Source: Lysinibacillus fusiformis (GTDB lineage Bacteria > Bacillota > Bacilli > Bacillales_A > Planococcaceae). Taken from it: a stretch of 64,000 nucleotides of DNA. The notes below the pieces were generated by a model, which saw nothing but the letters and a program-made list of their open reading frames with translations, was not told where the DNA came from and searched no databases. Within the stretch, counting starts at the first letter, position 1, and each line of letters begins with the position of its first letter. Positions 17,458 to 27,126 of this stretch are shown one piece after another. Where the stretch lies: assembly GCA_030027265.1 (NCBI GenBank), contig JASENG010000013.1, positions 1 to 64,000 on the forward strand, read 5' to 3'. Made by a program: the position numbers and the translations under genes.

Positions 17458-18885
17458 TTAGGAAAAATCAGGAGTATAGTTTTTCTGAATATCAAAATTA
17501 GCATTTAATAATGCCCAATTTTGAGGATATGGATAGCCTAATGCCCAATAACTGATGCCTCTCAGATTATATTGTTTGACCATATCAAATTTGGCTTGTG
17601 CACTTCTTGCATCTTCAAACCAAACTTCATGACCTTGCCCTTGCTCATCGACATAACGGAAAAAAGGTGACTGTGCGGTTTCATCGTACTGTATGGCTGC
17701 GTTATATTTGGTTGCACGGCGAACAGCTTCCTGAGGACTAAAGGTTTCTGCAGTAGCCCCTTCCATATGTGGAATTTTCCAATCTCGAGCATAAATTTGA
17801 AACCCTAAGAAGATTTTATTGGCAGGCATTACGGATAGTGCATATTCAACTACACGGCGCATCTGGTTAATTGGTGAGATGGCTTGAGGCGATGCACCTC
17901 TCCATCCCCATTCATAGGTCATCAAAACAACAAAATCTGCAATTCTGCCATGAGCTTCATAATCATGGGCTGTATATAATAGTCCTTCCTGTGCGCCACT
18001 TGTTTTAGGTGCAACTGCTGTGGAAACGAAATATCCTTGCGGGTGCAGGCGGTCCACGGCCAACTGGAGAAATTGATTGTAATTCTCGCGGTCCTCAGGC
18101 TGTACATATTCAAAGTCGATATTTAAGCCTTTGTAGCCTTTTTCCTTCATCAGTTGGAGAATATTTGAAAGCAAAGTTTCCCTTATCTCAGGGTTGGATA
18201 ACACAGCATGTGCGAGGTTCGTTCCGGTAGACGTAACCGATAAATTGGTAATAGCCAGCATAGGCACCGCATTTTTGGAGCGAGCTGCGGTTAGCATTAA
18301 ATCATCATCAAATGGCTCCAGGGAACCATCTTCTTTGATTAAATAAGCGAAGGGGCTAAAAAATGTCAGTAGATGTCCAACTTCATTCACACTTTCTGCG
18401 GCATCTTCATCTTTTTGATACGTATAAGCATTAACTTCGATTAATGGCTTTCTTCTAGGGATAGTTAAGGACGTCCCTACGTAGATAATATTAGGATCTG
18501 AGAGTTGATTTTCGGTGAGGATTGCTTGAACGGTTGTACCGTAATGATTCGCAATTTGCGATAAGATTTGACCTGGTTGAACATTGTGTATAATCGGTGG
18601 AATATAGAGGGTTACCCCTGGATACAAGAGGTTTGGATTGGTAATTCGATTGGCGGTCGCAATCGAATTCACGGAAACACCAAAGCTTCGTGCAATGGTC
18701 CATAAATCTTCGCCAGCTTGAATAGTATGCATAACACCAGCAGTTGGAATTGCAAGTGATTGTCCGATTAGTAATTGATTTGGGTTGGGCAGTTGATTAA
18801 TTTGCTGGATGGCATTCACGTTCACATTATATCGTGAAGCAATCTGCCAAAGCGCTTCTCCCCTACTGACCACATGTATAAGCAA
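17458..18885 (-). CDS. sleL: Spore-lytic N-acetylglucosaminidase, LysM x3 + GH18 (SleL/YaaH type)
   Basis: Protein of 475 residues with three LysM domains (each ending GxSLxIP, within the first 145 residues) and a GH18 barrel. The catalytic segment GLNIDFEYV has the DxE of GH18, with Glu259 as proton donor. Relatives hydrolyse muramic-lactam-containing cortex fragments during germination and locate in the coat; YaaH has two LysM domains where this has three. The TTG at 18885 is preferred because GAGGAGG lies 8 nt upstream and the first LysM then begins at once; an in-frame ATG ten codons earlier lacks such a site. Confidence 0.9.
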   Translation of the reverse strand: MLIHVVSRGEALWQIASRYNVNVNAIQQINQLPNPNQLLIGQSLAIPTAGVMHTIQAGEDLWTIARSFGVSVNSIATANRITNPNLLYPGVTLYIPPIIHNVQPGQILSQIANHYGTTVQAILTENQLSDPNIIYVGTSLTIPRRKPLIEVNAYTYQKDEDAAESVNEVGHLLTFFSPFAYLIKEDGSLEPFDDDLMLTAARSKNAVPMLAITNLSVTSTGTNLAHAVLSNPEIRETLLSNILQLMKEKGYKGLNIDFEYVQPEDRENYNQFLQLAVDRLHPQGYFVSTAVAPKTSGAQEGLLYTAHDYEAHGRIADFVVLMTYEWGWRGASPQAISPINQMRRVVEYALSVMPANKIFLGFQIYARDWKIPHMEGATAETFSPQEAVRRATKYNAAIQYDETAQSPFFRYVDEQGQGHEVWFEDARSAQAKFDMVKQYNLRGISYWALGYPYPQNWALLNANFDIQKNYTPDFS

Positions 18886-18977
18886 TGCATAAGCCTCCTC
18901 TGAAATCTGTTCCATAAAGCACTATATGAATTGCTGCCTTAGAAAATCATATAAATAAATTGTTTTCGCCGGCCCAA

Positions 18978-19016
18978 TAAAAAACATGAACTCGAAGTGT
19001 TTTCGAATTCATGTTG
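18978..19016 (-). terminator. Terminator after pgeF
   Basis: AACATGAA-TCGAA pairs with TTCGAA-TTCATGTT around a small loop, with T-rich sequence beyond on the minus strand, just after the pgeF stop. Confidence 0.78.
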
Positions 19017-19022
19017 ATTTAA

Positions 19023-19787
19023 TTAGTTCCCTTTTCTTAGGATAAAACTTAGATGTCTGCCTGTTTTTTTATCCTGGCGATAAGAGAAACCTTCTTCACT
19101 TTTAAATGTACAAGTACGATCAATAGTGATATTGGCGGTTGGAATTCCCTCCAACTCGCATTGTTTTTTCACGGTCAGCTGATTATCGATGTGGTATTTG
19201 TTTGTCTCTTCCTTAAAATACATATAATCATCTGCATAACCTAGGGCAGCAAACTTATCATATACATCTGCGTCCACTTCAAATTTTTCCTGGCTAAGGG
19301 CAGGACCAAGGAGTACTTGAATATCCTTTGGGTCACATTTATGTTCCTCTAGGATACGGTGAAATACCTTTTGTGCAATTTCTTTCACTGTTCCCTGCCA
19401 ACCCGAATGAATAACACCGGTAAGACCCGAGGCTTCATTATAGAAAATAACAGGGACACAATCTGCAGTAAATGTACAAAGCAATGTGTTGGGTTCAAAT
19501 GTATAAAGAGCATCTGTATCTACAATTGCATCTTCTGTACTTTGAGCCCCTCGTCCTTTATCATCAACGGTAACTTGATGCACATTTGCACTATGTGTTT
19601 GGTTGGCGCAAACAAAATCTTGTATACCACAATTCAATGCAGCAGCAAGTTTTTGGCGATTTTCAATGATACTCAGCGGATCTTCACATACATGCAGTGC
19701 CATATTATTCTGTTCAGGACTCCCGAAGTCTTTTAAAGTTGTTCCTGCAATAAATTGATCATTATCCAAATAAATTTTAATACTCAT
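19023..19787 (-). CDS. pgeF: Laccase-domain protein PgeF (YfiH/YlmD family)
   Basis: Protein of 254 residues of the YfiH (DUF152) family. The conserved metal or substrate-site motifs are QTHSANVH, CTFTADCVPVIFY and VIHSGWQGT. E. coli YfiH removes mis-incorporated L-Ser-containing UDP-MurNAc species (peptidoglycan editing), and relatives show purine nucleoside phosphorylase or polyphenol oxidase activity in vitro; which matters here is unknown. It is not next to the divIVA region as B. subtilis ylmD is, so it may be a second paralogue. The ATG at 19787 follows GGGGTG closely; an 11-codon longer frame is disfavoured. Confidence 0.88.
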   Translation of the reverse strand: MSIKIYLDNDQFIAGTTLKDFGSPEQNNMALHVCEDPLSIIENRQKLAAALNCGIQDFVCANQTHSANVHQVTVDDKGRGAQSTEDAIVDTDALYTFEPNTLLCTFTADCVPVIFYNEASGLTGVIHSGWQGTVKEIAQKVFHRILEEHKCDPKDIQVLLGPALSQEKFEVDADVYDKFAALGYADDYMYFKEETNKYHIDNQLTVKKQCELEGIPTANITIDRTCTFKSEEGFSYRQDKKTGRHLSFILRKGN

Positions 19788-19820
19788 TCCATCACCCCAT
19801 GTTTTCATCATATTACACAT

Positions 19821-20190
19821 TTACCATTTAAATCAAAAAAACAGAATATTATCTTAGTAAAATGTTCCATGTGAAACAATTAGGATTATCTAGAGCTTTT
19901 GGCATCTATTAATCTATGAAAAAAGTATTTTCTAAAAATTTAATGACAATTAATATCGTTTTCTATAGTATTTTTGCCAGATTAATCGCATTCTATACAT
20001 GGAAATTTTGATACAAGATGGTGGGATGGCGAAAGGTGTGTTGGGAGAGAAAGTGTCACGAGACGAGCTCCAACGGGATAAACCAAAATTGGTTTCGAAA
20101 CAGTGCGTCACAATACTCTCACCAATAGGACAAATCTAGAATGTCTGCAAATCGAAGTGTCACTATTCAAATCGAGTAATCACTTTATTG
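19821..20190. other. Intergenic region between pgeF and swrC
   Basis: About 370 bp without a supported gene. It contains a 37-codon plus-strand frame from an ATG at about 20027 with only a weak purine stretch before it, and a short palindrome AACCAAAATTGGTT near 20081. No tRNA, IS end or riboswitch consensus is visible. Confidence 0.45.
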
Positions 20191-20193
20191 AAC

Positions 20194-20226
20194 AAAAAAG
20201 GTGCCTCACGTGGAGGCACCTTTGAT
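20194..20226. terminator. Bidirectional terminator after swrC
   Basis: The arms AAAGGTGCCTC and GAGGCACCTTT are perfectly complementary around ACGTG, with A/T runs on both sides. It lies about 50 nt beyond the swrC stop on the minus strand. Confidence 0.88.
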
Positions 20227-20276
20227 TTTATTGTCTAGATGCAGCTGATGCGTACGGGCACCCGCTGTTCTTCTTG

Positions 20277-23200
20277 TTAGTCTTCTTCAATATCTTTACG
20301 ATTTTTCTTTAACATTTTAGAAAGAAGTTCGTAAACGATTGGAACAATAACTAATGTTAACAGTGTAGAACTTAATAGACCACCGATAACTGTGATAGCA
20401 AGGTCAGCGGACATTAGACCACCACCGCCGCCAACACCTAGAGCCATTGGCATCATGGCACCGATTGTTGCAATCGCCGTCATCAGGATTGGACGTAAAC
20501 GAGTAGCCCCTGCTTCCAGGATTGCGTCACGCATGCCCATTCCATCACGTTCCATATGAATAATACGGTCTACTAATACAATGGCATTTGTTACAACGAT
20601 ACCAATTAGCATTAATAGCCCCATCATTACTTGAACAGAAATCGTATGGTTTGTTACATATAAGCCAACAAAAGCACCGATTACTGTAAACGGTAATGAG
20701 AATAGAATCGCAAATGGTGCTAAACCTTCACCAAATGTCACAACAAGAATGAAGTATACAATAAGGATTGCAGCAACCATGGCAATTCCTAATTGTGTAA
20801 ATGTTTCCGTCATATCTGCAGCAACACCTGCAACACCGCTTGTTACACCTTTTGGCAAGTCAAGAGCATCGATTTTCTTATCTGCTGCACTAGTAGCTTT
20901 AGAGATATCGTCATCTGTAATCGTACCTGAAACTGTTGCGTAGTATTCGCCGCCAGAACGAGTTAAAGTATTTAACGTTGTTCCTTTTTCTACTTCCACC
21001 AGTTCAGATAATGGCATTGTAGTGCCAAGTGCTGTCGGAATTTCAGTAGCCAATAAATCGTCTACTGTTTCTGGAGCAGCTTTTGCTTCACGCTGAATAA
21101 TAACTTCGATTTCATCTCCATCATTTTCAACAGTCGTTAATACTTCATCGGAACCGGTACTATTTAAAGCCATCACAATCTGACCGGTCGTTAAGCCGTA
21201 TTGAAGAACATGCTCTTGAGAAACTTTAAACACATTCTCAACGTATGGATCTTCTGCATCAGACGTAATATCTTTTAGACCTTTAACTTCTCCTAATGCT
21301 GTTTCAACTTGGTCGACAGCTGTCATTAAATCATCTAAATCTTCACTATAAAGTGTATAGCTCACTTCATTCGTAGACATTGACATAGAAGTGAAGTTTT
21401 GTGATTTCCATTCGCCGGATTGACCGATGTTAAAGACATACTCTTCCACTTCTTCTCTAGCTTCGGGGAAGTTATCCATGTCCGGGTCAAAGATTAGGTA
21501 CATTAATGCACCGCCTCCGCCACCCATCATCATGGCAGATGGGTCTGCGTTTCCAGCCTCTGTAATAGATAATTGAAGAATATCGATATCTTCGCGTTTC
21601 ATTAACTCTTGTTCCACTACTTCGATATTTTCTTCTGTTTCTTCGGCTAACTCGCCTGCTTTAGGAGTATAAGTTAAGTACATAACCTTTTCTTCCGCAG
21701 AACCCATGAAGCTGAATCCGATTAAAGGAGTAAGAGCAAGTGATCCAGCTAATACAACAATGGCAATAATTGAAGTAATCCATTTATGATTTAATGCTTT
21801 CTCTAGTACACCTTTATACCATAAGGCAAGTTTGCCCACTTCTTTATGTGCTTTTTCTGTTTTCTCACCATAAAGCTTTTTACGGAATAAGAAGTGCGAT
21901 AGTGCTGGTACGATTGTAATCGCAACAAGCAGGGATGCCCCTAATGCAAATGCCATCGTTAAAGCAAACGGCATGAATAGCTCGCCAACCATACCACCTA
22001 CAAATAGAAGCGGTGCAAATACTGCAACTGTTACTAATGTAGAAGAAAGGATTGGTTTGAACATTTCAATTGTGGCTTCACGAATTAAGGCACGGCCACG
22101 AAGTTTTTCTTCTTTTAAGTGCATACGGCGATAAATGTTTTCTACTACTACGATCGAGTCATCGATCACACGGCCGATCGCAACCGTAATCGCACCCAGT
22201 GTCATAATATTTAAGGTAATATCCATCCAGTTTAGCAATAGAATTGCCATAAAGAGTGAAACTGGAATAGAGATGATTGAAATGATTGTCGATTTAAAGT
22301 CGCGTAAGAATAACAGAATGATTAATACCGCGATTAAACCACCAAATACCGCCTTTTCAACCATTGAGAAAACGGAATCCTCGATTGGTTTACCTTGGTC
22401 AAGCGAGATATCAATAACTAGGCCATCAATTTTCTCTTCTTGTTCTTCAATTAAATCCTTCACTGCATTTACTACGGTTACAGTATTCGCCTCTTGTCCT
22501 TTAACAATTTGGATGGAGATGGCATCTTTACCGTTTGTACGTGAAACAGATTGAACTTTACCAACTGTTTCAATTTTTGCGATATCACCAAGTTTCACAA
22601 AAGGCGATGGGTTTTCGGCAGTTGGTGTTACAGGGATTAGCATTTCCTTTAACTGGTCGACTGTTTGAATATCCCCATCTACCGATACCGCTTCTTCTCC
22701 TTCAACAAATTCATAAAGACCTAATGATAAGGCCATGTCACTTGCTTGAACCATTTGCTTTACAGTGTCTTCTGTTAAGCCAAGTGATGCCATTTTTGCA
22801 TCATCAAATGTAAATTCTACTTCATCGATATGTTGACCAGTGATGCTTGCAGAAGCAACCCCATCAATTTTCTCGATATCAGGAAGCAGGATATCTTCAA
22901 CTGTTGATGTTAATTCAACAATATCTTCTTCAGTACTACTAATAGAAAGTGCAACAACCGGCATCATATTCATGCTGATTGCCATAATAGAAGGTGTTTC
23001 TACTTCTTCTGGTAGAGTTACACCATCAAGAGCGGATTCTAGCTGACGTTTTTTCTCATCCATATCAACGCCATATTCATATTCAACCTGAATTTGAGAA
23101 ACGTTGGATGAGGAACTGGAGTAAACAGCTTTAACGTCTTCCAATCCTTCTACTGCTTTTTCCATTGGCATTGACAATTCATTCATTACTTGCTCTGGAG

Positions 23201-23366
23201 TAGCACCTGGATAGACGCCCATAACAATTAAGTAAGGAATTGAAATGTCAGGAATGGATTCCATTTTCATTCTTGTAGCAGAATAAATCCCAGATACAGT
23301 AATAATAATTGTCAGCAACCATACAGCTAGCTTGTTTTTTATTACAAAATTCACTAAACCCTTCAC
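20277..23366 (-). CDS. swrC: RND-family efflux pump, SwrC/YerP type
   Basis: Inner-membrane transporter of 1029 residues with the duplicated RND plan: a first membrane helix (about 9-28), a large outside loop, helices 2-6, helix 7, a second large loop and helices 8-12. The start LVNFVIKNKLAVWLLTI and PDISIPYLIVMGVYPGATPE closely follow B. subtilis SwrC, which exports surfactin and other amphiphiles using the proton gradient. In helix 4 GRVIDDSIVVVENIYR carries the Asp pair of proton relay. The GTG at 23366 follows GCAGGTG; an upstream frame of 25 codons would run through the promoter. It diverges from a TetR gene, its likely repressor. Confidence 0.92.
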   Translation of the reverse strand: MKGLVNFVIKNKLAVWLLTIIITVSGIYSATRMKMESIPDISIPYLIVMGVYPGATPEQVMNELSMPMEKAVEGLEDVKAVYSSSSSNVSQIQVEYEYGVDMDEKKRQLESALDGVTLPEEVETPSIMAISMNMMPVVALSISSTEEDIVELTSTVEDILLPDIEKIDGVASASITGQHIDEVEFTFDDAKMASLGLTEDTVKQMVQASDMALSLGLYEFVEGEEAVSVDGDIQTVDQLKEMLIPVTPTAENPSPFVKLGDIAKIETVGKVQSVSRTNGKDAISIQIVKGQEANTVTVVNAVKDLIEEQEEKIDGLVIDISLDQGKPIEDSVFSMVEKAVFGGLIAVLIILLFLRDFKSTIISIISIPVSLFMAILLLNWMDITLNIMTLGAITVAIGRVIDDSIVVVENIYRRMHLKEEKLRGRALIREATIEMFKPILSSTLVTVAVFAPLLFVGGMVGELFMPFALTMAFALGASLLVAITIVPALSHFLFRKKLYGEKTEKAHKEVGKLALWYKGVLEKALNHKWITSIIAIVVLAGSLALTPLIGFSFMGSAEEKVMYLTYTPKAGELAEETEENIEVVEQELMKREDIDILQLSITEAGNADPSAMMMGGGGGALMYLIFDPDMDNFPEAREEVEEYVFNIGQSGEWKSQNFTSMSMSTNEVSYTLYSEDLDDLMTAVDQVETALGEVKGLKDITSDAEDPYVENVFKVSQEHVLQYGLTTGQIVMALNSTGSDEVLTTVENDGDEIEVIIQREAKAAPETVDDLLATEIPTALGTTMPLSELVEVEKGTTLNTLTRSGGEYYATVSGTITDDDISKATSAADKKIDALDLPKGVTSGVAGVAADMTETFTQLGIAMVAAILIVYFILVVTFGEGLAPFAILFSLPFTVIGAFVGLYVTNHTISVQVMMGLLMLIGIVVTNAIVLVDRIIHMERDGMGMRDAILEAGATRLRPILMTAIATIGAMMPMALGVGGGGGLMSADLAITVIGGLLSSTLLTLVIVPIVYELLSKMLKKNRKDIEED

Positions 23367-23412
23367 TTTTACACCTGCCCTTAAAAATTTGACTCTTGTT
23401 ATACAGTTATTT

Positions 23413-23441
23413 ATACTAATGACTAATCGGTCAGTTGTCAA
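23413..23441 (-). promoter_or_regulatory. swrC promoter with embedded TetR-type operator
   Basis: Reading the minus strand, TTGACA (23436-23441), a 17-nt spacer and TAGTAT (23413-23418) form a sigma-A-like promoter for swrC. The palindrome TGAC-N6-GTCA (23420-23433) fills the spacer, where a bound repressor would block RNA polymerase. Palindromes with GACCG half-sites are usual TetR-family operators, and the divergent TetR gene starts 31 nt away. Confidence 0.65.
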
Positions 23442-23464
23442 ATGAAAGAGTAGGAGTGTTTTAG

Positions 23465-24301
23465 TTGGTAAAGAAACAACTCATAATGGAGAAATCACTA
23501 GAATTGTTTGCTGAAAACGGTTTCGAAGCAACATCGGTACAGCAGATAACAGAACGGTGCGGCATTTCAAAGGGAGCTTTTTATCTATATTTCAAATCCA
23601 AGGATGAGCTTATTAATAGTTTAATTGACCAGTTTATGACCGGTATTATTACCGATATTGAACAGTCGGTCAGTTCGACGGAGAAATGTGAGGAGCTCTT
23701 GTATAATTTCCTAACTATTTCTTTAGGCGAATTTCAACAACAATCGAATTTTGCTAAGTTTTTTATGACGGAGCAAGTTCTTTCGTATAATAAAGATCTA
23801 TTTGAAAGAATGCAAAATTACATGAACATGTTCAATCGAATTCTCTTCTCGATTGTTAAAAGACAATTTGCAGCAACGAATCCCAACATGTATCTGGATT
23901 TAGTATTTACCATTAATGGCTTTGTCAAAAGTTATTCCGAAATATTTTTAATGGGTGATTATGAAGTAGATTTAGATACATTATGTAAATCCATTGTTGA
24001 AAAAGTGACTCTTGTAGCGGAAAGAGCAACAATCCAAGTTTTAACACCAGAGTATTTATCCTATATAAATCAAAATTCAAATTTCTCGAAGGAACAATTG
24101 ATTGAACTGATAACTACTTTACTAAAAGAAATCCGAGGAAATGCCATTGTGGAGGAATCTTTACAATTATTAAAGGAGCATTTACAAGATCCGAAATTAA
24201 GCAGAGTCCTGCTTGAAGGCTTATTAAAGAATATAAAAGAATATGACCAATGTAGATGGTGTGCCTATCTTTACCGCCAATATCTGCAAAACCAAGACTA
24301 A
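23465..24301 (+). CDS. TetR/AcrR family regulator, probable repressor of swrC
   Basis: Protein of 278 residues. The N-terminal helix-turn-helix is typical: ELFAENGFEATSVQQIT then CGISKGAFYLYFKSKDEL. The C-terminal ligand domain is longer than usual (about 230 residues) and ends with a Cys- and Trp-containing tail, WCAYLYRQYLQNQD. It starts at a TTG 7 nt after GTAGGAGTG. Divergent to swrC with a shared 98-bp control region holding a palindromic operator, so local repression relieved by amphiphilic drugs is the likely logic; the ligand is not predictable. Confidence 0.88.
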   Translation: MVKKQLIMEKSLELFAENGFEATSVQQITERCGISKGAFYLYFKSKDELINSLIDQFMTGIITDIEQSVSSTEKCEELLYNFLTISLGEFQQQSNFAKFFMTEQVLSYNKDLFERMQNYMNMFNRILFSIVKRQFAATNPNMYLDLVFTINGFVKSYSEIFLMGDYEVDLDTLCKSIVEKVTLVAERATIQVLTPEYLSYINQNSNFSKEQLIELITTLLKEIRGNAIVEESLQLLKEHLQDPKLSRVLLEGLLKNIKEYDQCRWCAYLYRQYLQNQD

Positions 24302-24605
24302 AGAAAAAGTGAGCCAGGATTTTTTTCCGAGTTCTCCTAGGGGCCACGGTGAAATAATAGGAAATCACAGCGATTTTCAGTGGGCTTGAAAAATAAAGGG
24401 AGAAATTCCATTTAAATTAAAAAATTCGGCTACTTTACTTAAAATAAAAGGAGTTTGTCCGCTTATAGTTACTAAATCCATGCATATTTGCTTATTTAGA
24501 GTAGTTAGTCGGAAAAACTTCGCTTATTTCTGCTTCTTAAGTCTTTTTCCGTAAATAGACGAAAATTCTCCGCCTAAGACGTCAGATATTTATAAAATTT
24601 TTAAG
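24302..24605. other. Intergenic region after the TetR gene
   Basis: No credible gene. It contains several short repeats built on CGCTTAT/TGCTTATTT between 24458 and 24532 and an imperfect inverted repeat CGGAAAAACTT ... AAGTCTTTTTCCG (about 24510-24552). This could be a degenerate interspersed element or a small RNA terminator; I cannot decide. Confidence 0.4.
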
Positions 24606-24610
24606 GAATA

Positions 24611-24650
24611 TAAAAGCATGGCAATTCCATTCCGAATTGCCATGCTTTTA
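24611..24650. terminator. Bidirectional terminator between TetR and permease genes
   Basis: The arms TAAAAGCATGGCAATTC and GAATTGCCATGCTTTTA are perfectly complementary around CATTCC. The flanking genes converge here. Confidence 0.92.
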
Positions 24651-24695
24651 CTTATGTTATCTAGCCTGTTTTCCACTCTATGATGGGGCACCCGT

Positions 24696-26087
24696 TTAGT
24701 TATTTAATCTACTGTGTTTTCGTCCATAGATAAAGTATAAGATTAAGCCAATCACGAACCAGATGCCACAAGCAATCCAGGTATTAATGGATAATTGGCT
24801 AATTAAAAATAGACAAGCAAAAAACGATAAAATTGGAAGTACAGGGAATAGTGGTACTTTAAAGCCGCCAGAAGGAATATCCTTATTTTTTCTTAAGTAA
24901 ATAATACCGATTGAAACGATCATGAAGGCAAGTAATGTGCCCATGTTTACGAGCTCTGCCAGCTTGCTTAAAGGAATGAATCCTGCACAAAAGGCAACAG
25001 CTATACCGAAAACCCATGTATTAATAACCGGAGTTTGATTTTTAGGATTTACTTTAAATAATGATTTCGGAAGTAAACCGTCACGAGCAATCGCAAAAAT
25101 TAGTCGGGAACCTCCATATAGCATGACAAGTATCACAGTCATCATTCCTGTAACTGCCCCAAGTGAAATAATCCCTGCAATCCAATCTTGCCCAACAAGT
25201 TGAATAACAAAGCTCACAGGATTGCTTACGTTTAAATCTGTATATGGAGCGATACCTGTTAAGACCAAGGAAATCGTAATATAGAGCAATGAGCATACTA
25301 CTAATGAGCCGATAATCCCGATAGGCAAGTTTTTTTGCGGATTTTTTACTTCTTCTGCAGCAGAAGAGACTGCATCAAATCCTAAGAAAGCAAAGAATAC
25401 CAATGCGGCACCAGCCAAAACGCCATCAAAACCAAAAGGCATAAACGGCTGCCAATTGTCAGGCTTCACATAAAATACCCCGACGACAATGAATAATAAA
25501 ATAACGCCAACTTTAACAAAAACCATGATTTTATTGATTTTAGCCGATTCTTGCATACCGCGAGAAAGTAAATATGAAATGGCCAAGACAATGAGTACGG
25601 CAGGTAAGTTAATATAGGTACCTTCTGCAGGATTAAATGGACCTGAAAAGCTGTGAGGGATTGCAATATTTAATCCTTCGAGTAAAGAGATTAAGTAGGA
25701 GGACCAACCCGTTGCCACTGAGGCTGAAGCTAAACCATATTCCAATACGAGTGCCCAACCGACAAGCCATGCGATAATCTCGCCAAATACAATGTATCCA
25801 TATGTATAGGCACTACCTGTAACTGGTATTGCTGAAGAGAACTCGGAGTAACACATCCCTGCTAAGGCACAAACAAATGCTGCAATAACAAAGGAAAAGA
25901 TAATAGCGGGCCCTGCGTGTGTTGCTGCCACTGTTCCTGGGAGAATGAAAATCCCCGTCCCGACAATCGCCCCTACACCAAGCATGATTAAATCAAACGC
26001 TCCTAACGTTTGCTTAAGCTGAACACCGCCGCCATCTTTCTTCTTAAGTAAATCGCCAATCTGTTTTTTCCTAAATAAATTTGACAA
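24696..26087 (-). CDS. APC-family amino acid permease (YfnA/YhdG/CAT type)
   Basis: Integral membrane transporter of 463 residues with about 12 helices. LGAFDLIMLGVGAIVGTGIFILPG is the APC helix-1 substrate/sodium-site signature, and FFAFLGFDAVSSAAEEVKNPQKNLPIGI is the helix-6 region conserved in cationic amino acid transporter-like permeases. B. subtilis relatives take up branched-chain, cationic or neutral amino acids; specificity here is open. The TTG start at 26087 (giving MSNLFRKKQ) has AGGTG 6 nt upstream and matches relatives that begin MSSLFRKK; the GTG three codons earlier lies in that site. Confidence 0.9.
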   Translation of the reverse strand: MSNLFRKKQIGDLLKKKDGGGVQLKQTLGAFDLIMLGVGAIVGTGIFILPGTVAATHAGPAIIFSFVIAAFVCALAGMCYSEFSSAIPVTGSAYTYGYIVFGEIIAWLVGWALVLEYGLASASVATGWSSYLISLLEGLNIAIPHSFSGPFNPAEGTYINLPAVLIVLAISYLLSRGMQESAKINKIMVFVKVGVILLFIVVGVFYVKPDNWQPFMPFGFDGVLAGAALVFFAFLGFDAVSSAAEEVKNPQKNLPIGIIGSLVVCSLLYITISLVLTGIAPYTDLNVSNPVSFVIQLVGQDWIAGIISLGAVTGMMTVILVMLYGGSRLIFAIARDGLLPKSLFKVNPKNQTPVINTWVFGIAVAFCAGFIPLSKLAELVNMGTLLAFMIVSIGIIYLRKNKDIPSGGFKVPLFPVLPILSFFACLFLISQLSINTWIACGIWFVIGLILYFIYGRKHSRLNN

Positions 26088-26326
26088 ATATAACACCTAT
26101 TCTTTTTGAATTATGAGAGAAATATTACTATGATTCACTATTTGGGTCAAATCCTTATTAAATATTTTGACGAATATGCTCGAAAATATAGATATTTTTT
26201 AACAATTTTATATAGAATAACTTTTCATTTTCTGCGAACAATATGTGGGACCAGGTCCATACAAAATTCTAATACTATACGAAAATTATTTGTGACCTGT
26301 CAACATACAAAAATAAGGTGATAAAA

Positions 26327-27088
26327 ATGACACAAGAGAACGAATTAACCCTTGTAGAACATTTAGAGGAGTTAAGAAAGCGGGTAATTATAGTAGCTGT
26401 AACTTTAGTGATATCGCTGCTTATTGGATTTTGGTTTGCACCAAAAACATTAAACCTTATTAAAGATCAACCTTCCGCACAAGGTGTTGACTGGAATCTA
26501 TTTGGGTACACAGATGGGCTGATGATTTATGTGAAATGTGCGCTGATCTTAGGAATTCTTATTACATTGCCAATTGCGTTATGGCAAATCTGGTTATTTG
26601 TAAAACCTGGGCTTAGTGAAAGGGAAGCGAAGGGGACAATTTTCTACATCCCTATTTCATTTTTCTTATTTTTATTAGGAATTAGTTTCAGCTATTTTGT
26701 GCTATTTCCGTTAATGCTGAATTTTTTATCCAACGTGAATATTTCGATTGGCGCTATTGAGACCTATGGAATTCAGCAATATTTTTCATTGCTTTTTAAC
26801 CTAACCATCCCAGTGGGTCTTGTTTTTGAGTTGCCGGTGGTCATTTTATTTTTAACTAATATTGGAGTTGTCACACCAGATCGTTTACGAAAAATGCGGA
26901 AAGTTGCTTATTTTATTTTGATTATCGTAGGGGTCTCTATTTCTCCACCAGATTTTATTTCTGATTTTGTTATCATTGTCCCGCTATTACTGCTATTTGA
27001 AATTAGCATTAGTGTTTCCAGCTGGGCAGAAAAAAGGAGAAAAGAAAGAGAGCTGCTTTCCCCTGAAAATAGTGGAGAAATAGTTTAG
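26327..27088 (+). CDS. tatC: Twin-arginine translocase subunit TatC
   Basis: Membrane protein of 253 residues with six helices. LVEHLEELRKRVI near the N-terminus is the TatC signature that binds twin-arginine signal peptides. The rest fits TatC: the LWQIWLFVKPGL loop, ERE before helix 3, a FELPVVI helix and the SPPDFISD loop before the last helix. With TatA it forms the minimal Bacillus-type translocase for folded proteins. The ATG at 26327 is used because AAGGTG lies 7 nt upstream; the GTG at 26318 overlaps that site. tatA follows 38 nt downstream. Confidence 0.95.
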   Translation: MTQENELTLVEHLEELRKRVIIVAVTLVISLLIGFWFAPKTLNLIKDQPSAQGVDWNLFGYTDGLMIYVKCALILGILITLPIALWQIWLFVKPGLSEREAKGTIFYIPISFFLFLLGISFSYFVLFPLMLNFLSNVNISIGAIETYGIQQYFSLLFNLTIPVGLVFELPVVILFLTNIGVVTPDRLRKMRKVAYFILIIVGVSISPPDFISDFVIIVPLLLLFEISISVSSWAEKRRKERELLSPENSGEIV

Positions 27089-27126
27089 CCTATTTTATAT
27101 AAGAAAATTAAAGGAGGAAATTAACG

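Noticed and set aside
20027-20140. 37-codon frame between pgeF and swrC
   Set aside because: Weak purine stretch before the ATG, no family and no sign of selection; chance length.
22135-22554. 139-codon plus-strand frame inside swrC
   Set aside because: Shadow of the RND pump gene; Ile/Thr/Ser-rich low complexity and no start site.
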